A stretch of 64,000 bases of DNA from Verrucomicrobiaceae bacterium. Lineage in GTDB: Bacteria; Verrucomicrobiota; Verrucomicrobiia; Verrucomicrobiales; Verrucomicrobiaceae. A program made the position numbers and the translations under genes. The notes beneath the pieces are model-generated. The model was not told the DNA's origin and searched no databases. It saw nothing but the letters and a program-made list of their open reading frames with translations. Of this stretch, positions 8,653 through 19,313 are shown piece by piece. The number at the start of each line of letters is the position of its first letter. The stretch's first letter is position 1. The stretch covers positions 1 through 64,000 of the forward strand of contig JAIYDW010000017.1 in the NCBI GenBank assembly GCA_027487315.1, read 5' to 3'.

Positions 8653-9279
8653 ATGATGGTCCATTCCCCCTTCCTCCTGCTCGCACGCCTCGCCTGCGCC
8701 GCTCTCCTCCTCTCCTCCGTCTCCTGCACCCTCCCCAGTGGCGGCGGCGCTCCCGGATCCACTCAATACCTCGAGGCCTTCAATCCTCAAAGTCTCCCCA
8801 CCTCCGACTCCTTCATGACCGATAACGTCTCCCACTGGGACGGCGAAGGCATGTCAGGCTCACCCAGCGTCGTCATCGACCTCAGTGACCAAAAAGCCTA
8901 TTTCTACAAAGGCGGCAAACTCGCCGGTGTCTCCGCCCTCTCCACGGGCGACGCCACCCATCGCACGCCCACCGGCAACTTCAAAATCTCTGAGAAAGAC
9001 AAGTGGCACAAATCCAACCTCTACGGCGACTACGTGGACGGCGCTGGAAACGTGGTCAAAAAAGACATCGACGTCACAAAAGACCCCATGCCTCCAGGCA
9101 CCCGCTTCGAAGGCTCCAAAATGACCCACTTCATGCGCTTCAATGGCGGCATCGGCATGCACGAAGGCTTCCTCCCAGGTTACCCCGCCTCCCACGGCTG
9201 TGTCCGCATGCCCGGCCACATGGCTGAAATCTACTTCGCCAACGTCACCCCCGGCACTCCCGTCACCGTCCGCCCCTGA
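8653..9279 (+). CDS. L,D-transpeptidase (YkuD domain), exported
   Basis: About 209 residues from tandem ATGs at 8653/8656, chosen because a signal sequence (PFLLLARLACAALLL) follows at once; its end (SSVSC) suggests a lipoprotein with a non-ideal lipobox. The YkuD domain starts with SPSVVIDLSDQKAYFYK and carries the catalytic HEGFLPGYPASHGCVRMP motif with the nucleophilic cysteine. The family makes 3-3 cross-links in peptidoglycan or attaches proteins to it in the periplasm. A rhodanese gene follows 17 bp downstream. Confidence 0.92.
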   Translation: MMVHSPFLLLARLACAALLLSSVSCTLPSGGGAPGSTQYLEAFNPQSLPTSDSFMTDNVSHWDGEGMSGSPSVVIDLSDQKAYFYKGGKLAGVSALSTGDATHRTPTGNFKISEKDKWHKSNLYGDYVDGAGNVVKKDIDVTKDPMPPGTRFEGSKMTHFMRFNGGIGMHEGFLPGYPASHGCVRMPGHMAEIYFANVTPGTPVTVRP

Positions 9280-9296
9280 TCCCCATCAGCCGACCC

Positions 9297-9632
9297 ATGT
9301 CAGACTCGCTCCCCGAAGAAATCGACGTCGAGTCCGCCGCCCACCTCCTCCCACCCGGCACCACCCGCTGGATCGACTGTCGCGAAATCGACGAATGGCA
9401 CATCTGCCACATCGCCGGTGCCGAACTCCTCCCCCTCTCCAACTTCGCCGAAGAAGCCAACCGCAAACTCGCCGATCCCACCCAACCCCTCATCGTTTAC
9501 TGCCATCACGGCGTCCGCTCCCTCAACGCCACCCACTGGCTGCGCGCCCACGGCTACACCCACGTCCAAAGCCTGCGCGGCGGCATCGACCACTGGGCCA
9601 ACACCCTCGACCCGGAAATGCAGCGCTACTAA
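9297..9632 (+). CDS. Single-domain rhodanese-like sulfurtransferase
   Basis: A 111-residue single rhodanese domain: WIDCREIDEWHICHIAGA at the N-terminus and the active-site loop VYCHHGVRS with the catalytic cysteine, then LRGGIDHW near the end. These proteins move sulfane sulfur via a cysteine persulfide in the cytosol. It starts 17 bp after the transpeptidase stop and 45 bp before the PrsW-like gene, so the three are probably one operon, though no functional link is evident. Confidence 0.92.
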   Translation: MSDSLPEEIDVESAAHLLPPGTTRWIDCREIDEWHICHIAGAELLPLSNFAEEANRKLADPTQPLIVYCHHGVRSLNATHWLRAHGYTHVQSLRGGIDHWANTLDPEMQRY

Positions 9633-9677
9633 CGTCGCAACCTTGACGGACCACCCCGCGCGCTATCTGATCACCCC

Positions 9678-11300
9678 ATGGCCTGGCGCGCACGCTCTCA
9701 CTTCCTCACGCGAAATCCCGCGTTCCTGCTCAAGACCTCCCTCATCATCCTCGCCATCGGCCTGGGCCTCGCCCTCCTCATCGTCGCCGCCTCCCCCAAA
9801 CCCGCCGCCAACACTACCAGCGACCTCATCGAACGCCTCATCCACCCCGGTCGCGAACACCTCCGCGACGGCCTCCAGGAACTGCAAAACAGCCCCAACC
9901 CGGAACCACGCAAACTCGCCCGCTGGCTCCGCCGCGCCTGCATTCTCGAGTCCACCTCGCCCTCAAAAACAGAGTCCGCCCCACCCGCCGAACTCACCCT
10001 CAGCGGCCATCCCATCGCCCCTCTCCTCGACCGCCACACCCCTGACCCCATCACCCGCTCCCTCTTCGAAGACTACATCAACAGCTCCCTCCGCACCGAC
10101 CCCGAAGCCGCCACCCAAGCCCAAACCCGCCTCCAAACCGCCGCCGACCAACCCAACCCACCCGCCCTCGCCAACCAACTCCTCGCCCAACTCCTCGTTA
10201 ACGACGAACGCCCCGACCTCGCCCTCAGCGCCTTCATCATCGAAGGCCTCCGCTTCCCCGACGCCGCCCCCGCCCGCTCCGAAGCCCTCCATTGGGCCGT
10301 CCACTTGAAGAACATTCCCCGGCTTAAAGAAATGCTCGCCAGCCCAGGCTGGATCAACGACTCCGACCCATCCCTTGTCTACCACGCCGCCGGCCTCACC
10401 GGCAATGTCTGGCTCCAGTGGCGCATGCTCGTCCAGCTCCGCCTCAAAGATCTCCCCATCGCAAAACTCAGCCTCGCCCTCTTCTCCACCGCCCTCTGGT
10501 ACATCATCCTCGTCCAACTCTCCGGCTCAACAGGTCGCTGGCGTTGGAGCCTCCCCTTGCTTCCCCTCATCGCAGGCGTCGCCAGCGTCTGGCCCACCCT
10601 CAGCCTCGTCACCTTCCAGGAAGACCACCTCGGCCTCAGCGAAAACGCCCCCTTCCCCCACAACCTCTGGTACTTCTTCGGCGGCATCGGCCTGCGCGAG
10701 GAACTCTGCAAACTCCTCCTCTTCGTCCCCTTCCTCCCCTGGCTCCTCAAAATCCGCAAACCCGGCTACGCCCTCCTCACCGGTGCCTTCGTCGGCCTCG
10801 GCTTCGCCCTCGAAGAAAACCTCAATTACTATGACGAATCCGGCGGCAGCGTCGTCATCGGCCGCTTCATCACCGCCAACTTCATGCACGTCGCCCTCAC
10901 CGGCATCGCCGCCCACGGCCTCTACATCACCATCCGCAGCGGCTTCACCCGCGTTACCGACTTCGCAGGCTCCTTCGTCGGCGTCGTCGCCGCCCACGGC
11001 CTCTACGACCTCGTCATCATCCTCGATCGCTCCGAACAACTCGGCATCGGCTTCCTCTCCATCGTCGTCCTCTTCTTCATCGCGCGCCACTTCTTCACCC
11101 AGGTCGAACAGGAAACCCCCACCACACGCGCCGCCATCTCACCCCTCGCCGTCTTCTTCATCGGCTCCGCCACCCTCGTCGCCGCCCTCTTCATCGTCGC
11201 CGCCTGCGTCACCGGCACCACCGCAGCCATCGCCGAAGTCGGCCAAGGCAGCCTCGGCGTCCTCCCCGTAGGCTTCATGTTCTGGAAACACCTCCACTAG
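9678..11300 (+). CDS. PrsW-family intramembrane metalloprotease with long N-terminal extension
   Basis: A 540-residue membrane protein. One N-terminal helix (about residues 15-38) is followed by ~200 mostly helical, soluble residues that may be degenerate TPRs (TDPEAATQAQTRLQTAA). From about residue 250 there are some eight hydrophobic segments. The PrsW core shows REELCKLLLFVPFLPW (EExxK type), GFALEENLNYY and two membrane-embedded histidines, FMHVALTGIAAHG and VAAHGLYD. PrsW proteases cleave membrane-anchored anti-sigma factors or related proteins; no anti-sigma gene lies nearby. The soluble extension is not part of the minimal family and may bind substrates. Confidence 0.82.
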   Translation: MAWRARSHFLTRNPAFLLKTSLIILAIGLGLALLIVAASPKPAANTTSDLIERLIHPGREHLRDGLQELQNSPNPEPRKLARWLRRACILESTSPSKTESAPPAELTLSGHPIAPLLDRHTPDPITRSLFEDYINSSLRTDPEAATQAQTRLQTAADQPNPPALANQLLAQLLVNDERPDLALSAFIIEGLRFPDAAPARSEALHWAVHLKNIPRLKEMLASPGWINDSDPSLVYHAAGLTGNVWLQWRMLVQLRLKDLPIAKLSLALFSTALWYIILVQLSGSTGRWRWSLPLLPLIAGVASVWPTLSLVTFQEDHLGLSENAPFPHNLWYFFGGIGLREELCKLLLFVPFLPWLLKIRKPGYALLTGAFVGLGFALEENLNYYDESGGSVVIGRFITANFMHVALTGIAAHGLYITIRSGFTRVTDFAGSFVGVVAAHGLYDLVIILDRSEQLGIGFLSIVVLFFIARHFFTQVEQETPTTRAAISPLAVFFIGSATLVAALFIVAACVTGTTAAIAEVGQGSLGVLPVGFMFWKHLH

Positions 11301-11307
11301 TCCTGTA

Positions 11308-11328
11308 GCCGGGGGCATCGACCCCGGC
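11308..11328. terminator. GC-rich hairpin between convergent genes
   Basis: GCCGGGG (11308-11314) and CCCCGGC (11322-11328) form a 7-bp stem with a 7-base loop in the 47-bp gap between the convergent PrsW-like and FG-GAP genes. There is no T-run on either side, so it may be a REP-like repeat or a factor-dependent stop rather than a classic intrinsic terminator. Confidence 0.35.
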
Positions 11329-11347
11329 CACTTAACCGCACCCCAGA

Positions 11348-12571
11348 CTACTTCTGCAAAAACACAAACACACCCTTCTTGTTGGACACCACCACATCCA
11401 TCTTCTTGTCCCCATTCACCTCCCTCGGCGACACCTGAGTCCCCACGCCCGAATTGTCGTCGATCAAATGTGGCACAAACGCCACCCCGCCCTTGCCATC
11501 CCGCGTCAGTTGAAACCAATACAACACCGGCGCCGCATTCGGCTCGTCATCCTTCAGCGGCCCATGCGCCCAGCGACGCTTCCCCGTCACAAAATCCATC
11601 AACCCATCACCATCCACGTCCGCCAAAGCCAGCGCATGGATCTGCGAGAACTTCACCCCCTGCGGATTCTCCTCCGGCGTCGCCCCCGTCAGCACGTGCC
11701 GCTCAAACGTCCCATCCGCCTTCTGCTCGCTCCAGCTCAACCCAAACCCATGCCCGTCATGGCTCGTCACCACATCATTGCGACCATCCCCGTTGATGTC
11801 ATACACCAGCATGTGCCCGCCCCCCCGCGCACCCTCCGGCGTGAACGCCACCGCATGCTCCTTCCAGATCGAATCCTCCTTCGTGTCCGCAGGCTGCTCA
11901 AACCACGCGTCCTTCGTCAATAAATCCGGCCGCCCGTCTCCATTCACATCCCCAAACCCATACCCGTGCGTGTAGCGAAAATACTTCTGACTGTTCGCCT
12001 CCGTGATCGGTGTGATCCCCCGATGCCGCGCCTTCCCTGCCGGATTCGCCCAATCAATCTCCGCATACCCCAAGCGCCCGCCCACCTTCTTCGCCGGATC
12101 ATCACTCGTCTGACAAATCAACTCCGGCTTGCCGTCCCCGTTCATGTCCCCAATCGAAGGCGACTCATTGTCCGCAATGTCCAACAGCACATGCTTCGTC
12201 CAGTGCCCAGGCTTCCCCTGCGGATTCTCAAACCACGATGCATCTTTCCCAGGCCATGAGTAAACCAGAATGTCAGCCCACCCATCCGCATTGAAATCAT
12301 GCGTGTAACTCAAAAAGTAATCCGAGTAACTCTTCCCCGGATTGTAAGGCTCCGCCGCCGGCTGGAAATACGCCACCTTCTCCTTGAACTCCGGACCCAT
12401 CCAAAGATAGGGCCCCGCGCACACATCCTTGTGCCCGTCATGATTGAAATCCGCCACATCCGCCCCCTCAGACACAAATTCCTCCGTCAAAACCAACTTC
12501 TGAAACTCCGGCACCGCAAAAGCGACCGAAGACAACGACACAGCAAACAAAGCAAACAAGGAACGATTCAT
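11348..12571 (-). CDS. Secreted FG-GAP/VCBS-repeat (calcium-binding beta-propeller) protein
   Basis: About 407 residues from ATG 12571, which directly precedes a signal peptide (MNRSLFALFAVSLSSVAFA). The mature protein holds about seven repeats with EF-hand-like calcium loops: DFNHDGHKD, DFNADGWAD, DMNGDGKPE, DVNGDGRPD, DINGDGRND, DVDGDGLMD and EVNGDKKMD. This is the integrin-like FG-GAP propeller fold common in PVC secretomes, often a domain of substrate-binding or adhesive proteins. No catalytic domain is visible. It lies 49 bp downstream of purT on the same strand. Confidence 0.87.
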   Translation of the reverse strand: MNRSLFALFAVSLSSVAFAVPEFQKLVLTEEFVSEGADVADFNHDGHKDVCAGPYLWMGPEFKEKVAYFQPAAEPYNPGKSYSDYFLSYTHDFNADGWADILVYSWPGKDASWFENPQGKPGHWTKHVLLDIADNESPSIGDMNGDGKPELICQTSDDPAKKVGGRLGYAEIDWANPAGKARHRGITPITEANSQKYFRYTHGYGFGDVNGDGRPDLLTKDAWFEQPADTKEDSIWKEHAVAFTPEGARGGGHMLVYDINGDGRNDVVTSHDGHGFGLSWSEQKADGTFERHVLTGATPEENPQGVKFSQIHALALADVDGDGLMDFVTGKRRWAHGPLKDDEPNAAPVLYWFQLTRDGKGGVAFVPHLIDDNSGVGTQVSPREVNGDKKMDVVVSNKKGVFVFLQK

Positions 12572-12620
12572 GGCAGACCCATGAAACACCCCCCACCCCC
12601 CACTTCTTACAACTCACCCC

Positions 12621-13802
12621 TCACAGCGTAATCTCCAGAGCCCCAGCCGCCTCCCGCGCCTTCGCCCGCGCCTCCTCCACATCTCCCCCACGCGCCAGCG
12701 TCACCGCCATTCGCCGCTGCCCACTCACCTCTGGCTTCCCAAACAACCGAATCTGCGTGTCCGGCATCGCTAAAGCCTTTTCCAGTCCTCCAAAGGAAAC
12801 CGTGTTTGACTCCCCCTCCACCAGCACCGCGCACGAAGCCGACGCCCCATGGCAATGAATCCCCGGCACCGGCAGCCCCAAAATCGCCCGCACATGCAGC
12901 GCAAACTCCGACAAATCTTGTGAAATCAACGTCACCAAACCCGTGTCATGCGGCCTCGGCGAAACCTCACTGAAAATCACCGCATCCCCCTTCACAAACA
13001 ACTCCACACCAAACAACCCGCGCCCCCCCAGCGCCTCCGTGATCGCCCCCGCCACCCGCTCCGCCTCAGCCAACGCCGCCGCACTCATCGGATGCGGCTG
13101 CCACGACTCCCGATAGTCCCCCTTCACCTGAATGTGCCCCACCGGCGGACAAAACGACGTCCCACCCACATGCCGCACCGTGAGCATCGTGATCTCATAA
13201 TCAAATTCCACAAACCCCTCCACAATCACCTTCCCCTTCCCCGCGCGCCCCCCCTCTTGCGCATACTGCCACGCCGGCCCCACATCCGCCTCGCTCCGCA
13301 GCAAACTCTGCCCCTTGCCCGAACTGCTCATGATCGGCTTCACCACACACGGCAGCCCAATCTCCCGAATCGCCTCCTCATACTCCTCCACCGTCCCCGC
13401 AAACCGATAAGGCGACGTCGGTAACCCCAACTCCTCCGCCGCCAACCGCCGAATCCCCTCCCGATTCATTGTCAACTGCGCCGCCCGCGCCGTTGGCACC
13501 ACCGTGAACCCCTCCTTCTCCAGCGCCACCAGCGTGTCCGTCGCGATCGCCTCAATCTCCGGCACAATGAAATCCGGTTTCTCCAACTCCACCACCCGCC
13601 TCAGCGCTTCCCCATCCAGCATCGACAGCACATGACTCCGATGCGCCACCTGCATGGCCGGCGCGTTCTCATACCGATCACAAGCAATCACCTCCACCCC
13701 CAACCGCTGCAACTCAATCACCACCTCCTTGCCCAGCTCACCCGAGCCCAGCATCAAAACTTTAGTCGCCGATGAAGAAAGAGGAGTGCCAATGCGTGCC
13801 AT
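12621..13802 (-). CDS. purT: Formate-dependent phosphoribosylglycinamide formyltransferase 2 (PurT)
   Basis: About 393 residues, the normal PurT length. ATP-grasp enzyme converting GAR plus formate and ATP to formyl-GAR in purine synthesis, in the cytosol. Diagnostic stretches: [71 protein letters not shown] and [18 protein letters not shown] chose ATG 13802 (MARIGTPLS) because it fits the family N-terminus; in-frame ATGs upstream at 13814 and 13829 are possible. Confidence 0.96.
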   Translation of the reverse strand: MARIGTPLSSSATKVLMLGSGELGKEVVIELQRLGVEVIACDRYENAPAMQVAHRSHVLSMLDGEALRRVVELEKPDFIVPEIEAIATDTLVALEKEGFTVVPTARAAQLTMNREGIRRLAAEELGLPTSPYRFAGTVEEYEEAIREIGLPCVVKPIMSSSGKGQSLLRSEADVGPAWQYAQEGGRAGKGKVIVEGFVEFDYEITMLTVRHVGGTSFCPPVGHIQVKGDYRESWQPHPMSAAALAEAERVAGAITEALGGRGLFGVELFVKGDAVIFSEVSPRPHDTGLVTLISQDLSEFALHVRAILGLPVPGIHCHGASASCAVLVEGESNTVSFGGLEKALAMPDTQIRLFGKPEVSGQRRMAVTLARGGDVEEARAKAREAAGALEITL

Positions 13803-13956
13803 AGCCCCCGACATAGCTCGTCCCCTCACCCCCCGTCAATCCCGAACAGGCACCTCCAAATGCCCCCAAACAAAAAACCCCTCCCTGCTCAGCCATTCTC
13901 GATTCTAGGTTTATCGTGACAAGTCGTTGTGCTTCCTGATAAGACTCCACTCATCC

Positions 13957-14436
13957 ATGAAATACATTCGCCTCGCCATAATGTCGGTTACTGGAGTTCT
14001 TCTTCTGAATTCAACCGTCGCAACCGCAAAAGATGAAGTGCGCGTCGTATCGATCTCAAAAGTGGCCGCAGCCAAAAATGACGATCGTGAAAAAAACGCT
14101 ACCGACTGGATGCCCGTTCAGCAATTGACCAAACTCAACGAAACAAAACAGGCTCAGAAACAGCAAATCATCTTCTTTGAATATCACGCCGGCCGCGACA
14201 TGTGGCGCGGAGTCTACACCGACAAAATCATGCTCCAAGGCTACTCATGGTGGACCTTCGGTGGCGAAAACGAAATGGAACGAAAGGTGAATGAAGAAAT
14301 CAAAAAGGGCCTCAAACCCGCCTTCATCGCCAGAAGCGGCAATTGGTACTCCATGCTCTTCGTCACCCCCGGGCAATTCACCGAAACGCGCAAGATCCTG
14401 GATGAACTCGGTGTGGGAGAACCCAAGTTGAAGTAG
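13957..14436 (+). CDS. Exported protein of unknown function
   Basis: About 159 residues from ATG 13957 (MKYIRLAIMSVTG), with a plausible signal peptide cleaved after ATA. The mature part is charged, with an aromatic-rich centre (QIIFFEYHAGRDMWRG, YSWWTFGG). It is one of the less GC-rich genes here. It is divergent from purT and followed by an inverted-repeat element (14536-14706). I do not recognise a family. Confidence 0.6.
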   Translation: MKYIRLAIMSVTGVLLLNSTVATAKDEVRVVSISKVAAAKNDDREKNATDWMPVQQLTKLNETKQAQKQQIIFFEYHAGRDMWRGVYTDKIMLQGYSWWTFGGENEMERKVNEEIKKGLKPAFIARSGNWYSMLFVTPGQFTETRKILDELGVGEPKLK

Positions 14437-14535
14437 CAACCAAAAAACAAACTCCCTCCCCATCGCCCAACCCATAAAACCCGTCTCCTCTTCCCCACCC
14501 TCCTCCTCACCGCGCTGCTCTCCCCCACCCTCCAC

Positions 14536-14706
14536 TTAGACCGACTCTCGGAAAGATTGTCATTTTGATCCGGCGAGCGCAGCGGCCTCAGCGGCAAGGA
14601 AGTCGCGCACGCCGCCATCAAATCAATAGCGGACAAGCGCCTGAACCAGCCAATGAGGCCTCTGCGCCGCCGGGCAAGGAGACAAGATTTTCGAGAACTG
14701 GTCTAA
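14536..14706. repeat. MITE-like inverted-repeat element, copy A (171 bp)
   Basis: The ends are imperfect inverted repeats: the left starts TTAGACCG..CTCGGAAAG and the right ends CGAGAACTGGTCTAA (about 20 of 26 positions pair). A second copy lies at 21684-21853 with roughly four-fifths identity, sharing the block GATTGTCATTTTGATCCGGC and CAGCCAATGAGGCC. Both copies are bounded by TA dinucleotides, as for IS630/Tc1-mariner-derived elements. There is no coding capacity. It fills most of the 336-bp gap before the ceramidase-like gene. Confidence 0.7.
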
Positions 14707-14772
14707 ACTTCTCACCTCCATTGCATCAAAACGCCAGACCCATCGACCGACCAGCGTTCCCTCACTCCAACA

Positions 14773-16227
<1,455 letters not shown>

Positions 16228-16243
16228 CCCGCTCCCACCCATC

Positions 16244-16342
16244 GATGCATTCTACCGAAATGCCAAAAACCTCAGCACAGACGGCGACAGCAATCTCGAA
16301 ATGTACTTGAAGGAACTCGGAGGCGATACGGTCGGAAGGTGA
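16244..16342 (+). pseudogene. Possible C-terminal remnant of a secreted polysaccharide-degrading enzyme
   Basis: After the ceramidase-like stop, a separate open stretch reads DAFYRNAKNLSTDGDSNLEMY and ends LKELGG..R before a TGA at 16340-16342. The TDGDSNLEMYLKEL pattern resembles the calcium-loop tail (DxDGDGxxNLExYLxxL) that ends many PVC pectate-lyase-like proteins. The matching N-terminal part is absent upstream, so this would be a decayed leftover. The evidence is one short motif. Confidence 0.3.
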
Positions 16343-16445
16343 ATCCAGATCAAACTGTGAATGCGGCCATGACATTCGGATAGATCTGCTGTCCTCCCAT
16401 CCCGCCGCACTGAAAAAACGCTACGGAAGACCTCGTTACCTCCCC

Positions 16446-17792
16446 ATGCGCCACCCCATCGACCGCCGCCGCTTCCTCTCCACCTCCGCCTCCCTCCTGG
16501 GCTTTCCCACAATCATTCCTGGCAGCGCCCTCGGTCTCAACGGCAAACCCGCCCCTTCAAATCGCACCACCCTCGGACTCATCGGCTGCGGTGGTCGCGC
16601 CAACGATGTCGTCAAAAATTTCTTCAATGACGACCGCGTCCAAGTCATCTCAGTCTGCGATGTCGAAACCGAATCCACCCGCTACAACCAGGGCATCGTC
16701 CGCAAAAACGGACCCCTCGGTCGCGAACCCATGCGTCGCATGATTGACGCCAAATACCAAGGCCACGCCTGCTCCACCCACGAAGACTTCCGCGACCTTC
16801 TCGCCCGTCCAGACATTGACGCCGTCCAAATCGCCACCCCCGACCACTGGCACGCCCTCCACGCCATCGCCGCCGCCCGCGCCCGCAAACACATCTACTG
16901 CGAAAAACCCCTCGCCCTCACCATCGCCGAAGGCCGCTTCATGAGCGACACCATCTCCAAAGCCAACGTCATCTGGCAAACCGGGTCCCAGCAGCGCAGT
17001 GACATTCACTTCCGCATGGCCGCCGAATTCATCCGCAATGGCCGCCTCGGCAAACTCAAACAAATCCGTGTCGGCCTCGCCAGTGATAACCGCGACAACA
17101 ACGGCCACGCCTCCCAAACACAACCCACCCCTGTCCCCAACGGATTGAACTACGACCTCTGGCTCGGCCCCGCCGCAGACGCTCCTTTCTGCCCCGCCCG
17201 CCTCCACTCGAATTGGCGCTGGTTCTACGACTACTCCGGCGGCAACATCACCGACTTCGGCGCCCACCACCTCGACATCGTCCAGTGGGCCCTCGACAAA
17301 GACTCCAGCGGCCCCGTCGCCTTCACAGACCTCCACGCCACCTGGCCAGCACCCGGCAGCCTCTACACCACCCCACTCACCTTTGCCTTCTCTTACCAAT
17401 ACTCCGATGGCACCACCGTTCATGTCGCAGACAAAATGGACTTCGGTTCCGGCATCCAGTTTGAAGGCGAAAAAGGCACCATCACCACCACCCGTGGCGG
17501 CCTCAAATGGGATCCCATCGAACTCCGCCGTCCCATCACCGCAGACGAAATCCATCTCTACGAAAGCAAAGACCACTTTCGCAACTTCATCGACGCCATC
17601 CAAAACGGCACCCAACCCGCCGCCCCCATCGAGACCGCCCATCGCTCCATCACCATCTCCCACCTCGCTAACATCGCCCTTCGCCTCCGCCGGGAAAAAC
17701 TCCATTGGGACCCCGACACCGAAACCATCCAGAACGACCCCGAAGCCCAAGCCCTCACTTCCCGTCCCATGCGTTCCCCTTGGCAGCTATAA
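16446..17792 (+). CDS. Gfo/Idh/MocA-family oxidoreductase, Tat-exported
   Basis: A 448-residue NAD(P)-dependent oxidoreductase. The N-terminus carries a twin-arginine signal (DRRRFLSTSASLLGFP), so the folded, cofactor-loaded enzyme is probably exported to the periplasm. The Rossmann motif TLGLIGCGGRANDVV is near residue 40 and the family's catalytic-region EKP motif appears in HIYCEKPLALTIAEG. The C-terminal half has the typical sheet (DFGAHHLDIVQWAL). Such Tat-exported Gfo/Idh proteins are numerous in Verrucomicrobia and Planctomycetes and are thought to act on sugars; the substrate is unknown. It converges on the beta-helix gene with only 3 bp between stops. Confidence 0.92.
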   Translation: MRHPIDRRRFLSTSASLLGFPTIIPGSALGLNGKPAPSNRTTLGLIGCGGRANDVVKNFFNDDRVQVISVCDVETESTRYNQGIVRKNGPLGREPMRRMIDAKYQGHACSTHEDFRDLLARPDIDAVQIATPDHWHALHAIAAARARKHIYCEKPLALTIAEGRFMSDTISKANVIWQTGSQQRSDIHFRMAAEFIRNGRLGKLKQIRVGLASDNRDNNGHASQTQPTPVPNGLNYDLWLGPAADAPFCPARLHSNWRWFYDYSGGNITDFGAHHLDIVQWALDKDSSGPVAFTDLHATWPAPGSLYTTPLTFAFSYQYSDGTTVHVADKMDFGSGIQFEGEKGTITTTRGGLKWDPIELRRPITADEIHLYESKDHFRNFIDAIQNGTQPAAPIETAHRSITISHLANIALRLRREKLHWDPDTETIQNDPEAQALTSRPMRSPWQL

Positions 17793-17795
17793 ACC

Positions 17796-19124
17796 TCATT
17801 CACTGCCTTTCAAGCTCTGACCCAACCGCCACGCCTTGCCCTCGGGCACACCCGTGTAAGCCCCACGATGGGCGCCATCTCGCGGTTTCACCAAACCGTC
17901 AAAATCCAACTCAACATCAGCCTGACCAGCAAATCCCGAAAGATCAATCGGCGCACCAACACATTGGCCGGGCTTTGGATGCAAATCCAAAGCCCCCAGC
18001 GCAGCGTCAGGTACAGTCAGGTAAGTGGCGGCATCAGCAAACGTACCCGTCAGATTGTCAGCCCCACCTTTCATCTTTCCAGGAAGCACCATCGGCACAC
18101 CAGCAAACACAACGTTCCCCGTGACGGCTTGCCCCTCAACGGGATCACTGGCGATGCAAATGCCACGCCCGGCAGCAACGATCGTGTTGTGAAACACCTG
18201 CGCCAACTTCAGCGGCAGGTCATGTTTGCGCAGCAAAATCGCGGCGTATTCTGGGTGCGGACAACCAGCAAAAACATTGTCGTGAATGCTGACACGCCCC
18301 GAGGCATGCAGAAGAGACTCCCGCGGGTTGTGATAAAAAAAGTTCCCGTAGATCTCGTAGAGGTCAGATGAACCGGGACCACTGTCCGGAAAGCCTCCCA
18401 CCAAAAGATTGGGCCGATCCCCATCCGGGCTCGGTTCATCGTTCTTGATGAACACATTGTGTCGAATGATCGTGCTCCCAGGAGCGGTCGGCAGTCCCGG
18501 CAAATCCGGGCGGGATTTCTGGAACTTGATTTCCATGCAGTAACCAATCGGGTCGTGAACCAAATTGTGCTCAATCACACCCTGAACGAAAGGCTCGGCA
18601 CCGTTGGAATTTCCAAGATACAAACCCGTACCGCAGCGCCGGATAATGTTCCGAAGAATCGTCCAGTTCCAGGTGGGCGTTTTAGTGGAAATACCGACCG
18701 CCTGCTGACTCGTGTTGAAGTCACTGATCACACAGTCTTCGACCAGAATGTCATGAACCAGATTAGCGAGTCCACCCTTCGCGCTGATGCCAAACTGACC
18801 CGACACTCCGGAGCCCTGCAAGGTAAGCTTTTTCAAAGCCACATACTGACACTGCCAAAGCTCCACACAGTTGGCAGACGCCGACTGACGAATCTCAGCC
18901 GTCCCACTCTCAGGCCCTTGGATCGTGATCCACGCTCCCGGTTGCCCCTTGCAGTCACTCAGCGGCAGTCCCCGCTCATAAACACCCGCTTCCAAAATCA
19001 AAGTGTCTCCCGGAACCAATTCCGCAAGCACCCGGCGATAGCTGGTCGTCGTCGCCTGTTTCTCCGCCGCCTCCACCAACCAAGTCGAAAGCAAAAAAGG
19101 AAGGAAGAAAACAGTTCCGCGCAT
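17796..19124 (-). CDS. Secreted right-handed parallel beta-helix protein
   Basis: About 442 residues from ATG 19124, which opens a signal peptide (MRGTVFFLPFLLSTWLVEA). The mature part has the repeating short-strand pattern of beta-helix proteins, opening with LVPGDTLILEAGVYERGLPL and followed by rungs such as IRHNVFIKN, IYGNFFYHN, IHDNVFAG and VFHNTIVAAGRGI. The opening resembles chondroitinase-B/alginate-lyase-type folds, but I see no clear catalytic residues, so an enzyme activity is only possible. It is convergent with the Gfo/Idh gene. Confidence 0.8.
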   Translation of the reverse strand: MRGTVFFLPFLLSTWLVEAAEKQATTTSYRRVLAELVPGDTLILEAGVYERGLPLSDCKGQPGAWITIQGPESGTAEIRQSASANCVELWQCQYVALKKLTLQGSGVSGQFGISAKGGLANLVHDILVEDCVISDFNTSQQAVGISTKTPTWNWTILRNIIRRCGTGLYLGNSNGAEPFVQGVIEHNLVHDPIGYCMEIKFQKSRPDLPGLPTAPGSTIIRHNVFIKNDEPSPDGDRPNLLVGGFPDSGPGSSDLYEIYGNFFYHNPRESLLHASGRVSIHDNVFAGCPHPEYAAILLRKHDLPLKLAQVFHNTIVAAGRGICIASDPVEGQAVTGNVVFAGVPMVLPGKMKGGADNLTGTFADAATYLTVPDAALGALDLHPKPGQCVGAPIDLSGFAGQADVELDFDGLVKPRDGAHRGAYTGVPEGKAWRLGQSLKGSE

Positions 19125-19313
19125 GCCCAAAAGAAAAGCGGCTTCCTGTCCTCACCGAAAGCAAAAACTCAGGGGACTTAACTCAATCAACAACCTTCAC
19201 CAAAACGCCAAGGTGGCCTTGAAAAAAGTCAGAGTCGACATTCATGAATGGCTCAGGCTAACTGTAAGTTTCCCCTGCCCACTCCGTTTCTTCGCTACCG
19301 CTTTCCATTCCCC

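Noticed and set aside
16650-17750. A 366-codon minus-strand open frame opposite the Gfo/Idh/MocA gene
   Set aside because: Gly/Val/Asp/Glu-rich translation typical of an antisense frame of a C-rich gene; the plus strand has a Tat signal and Rossmann motif.
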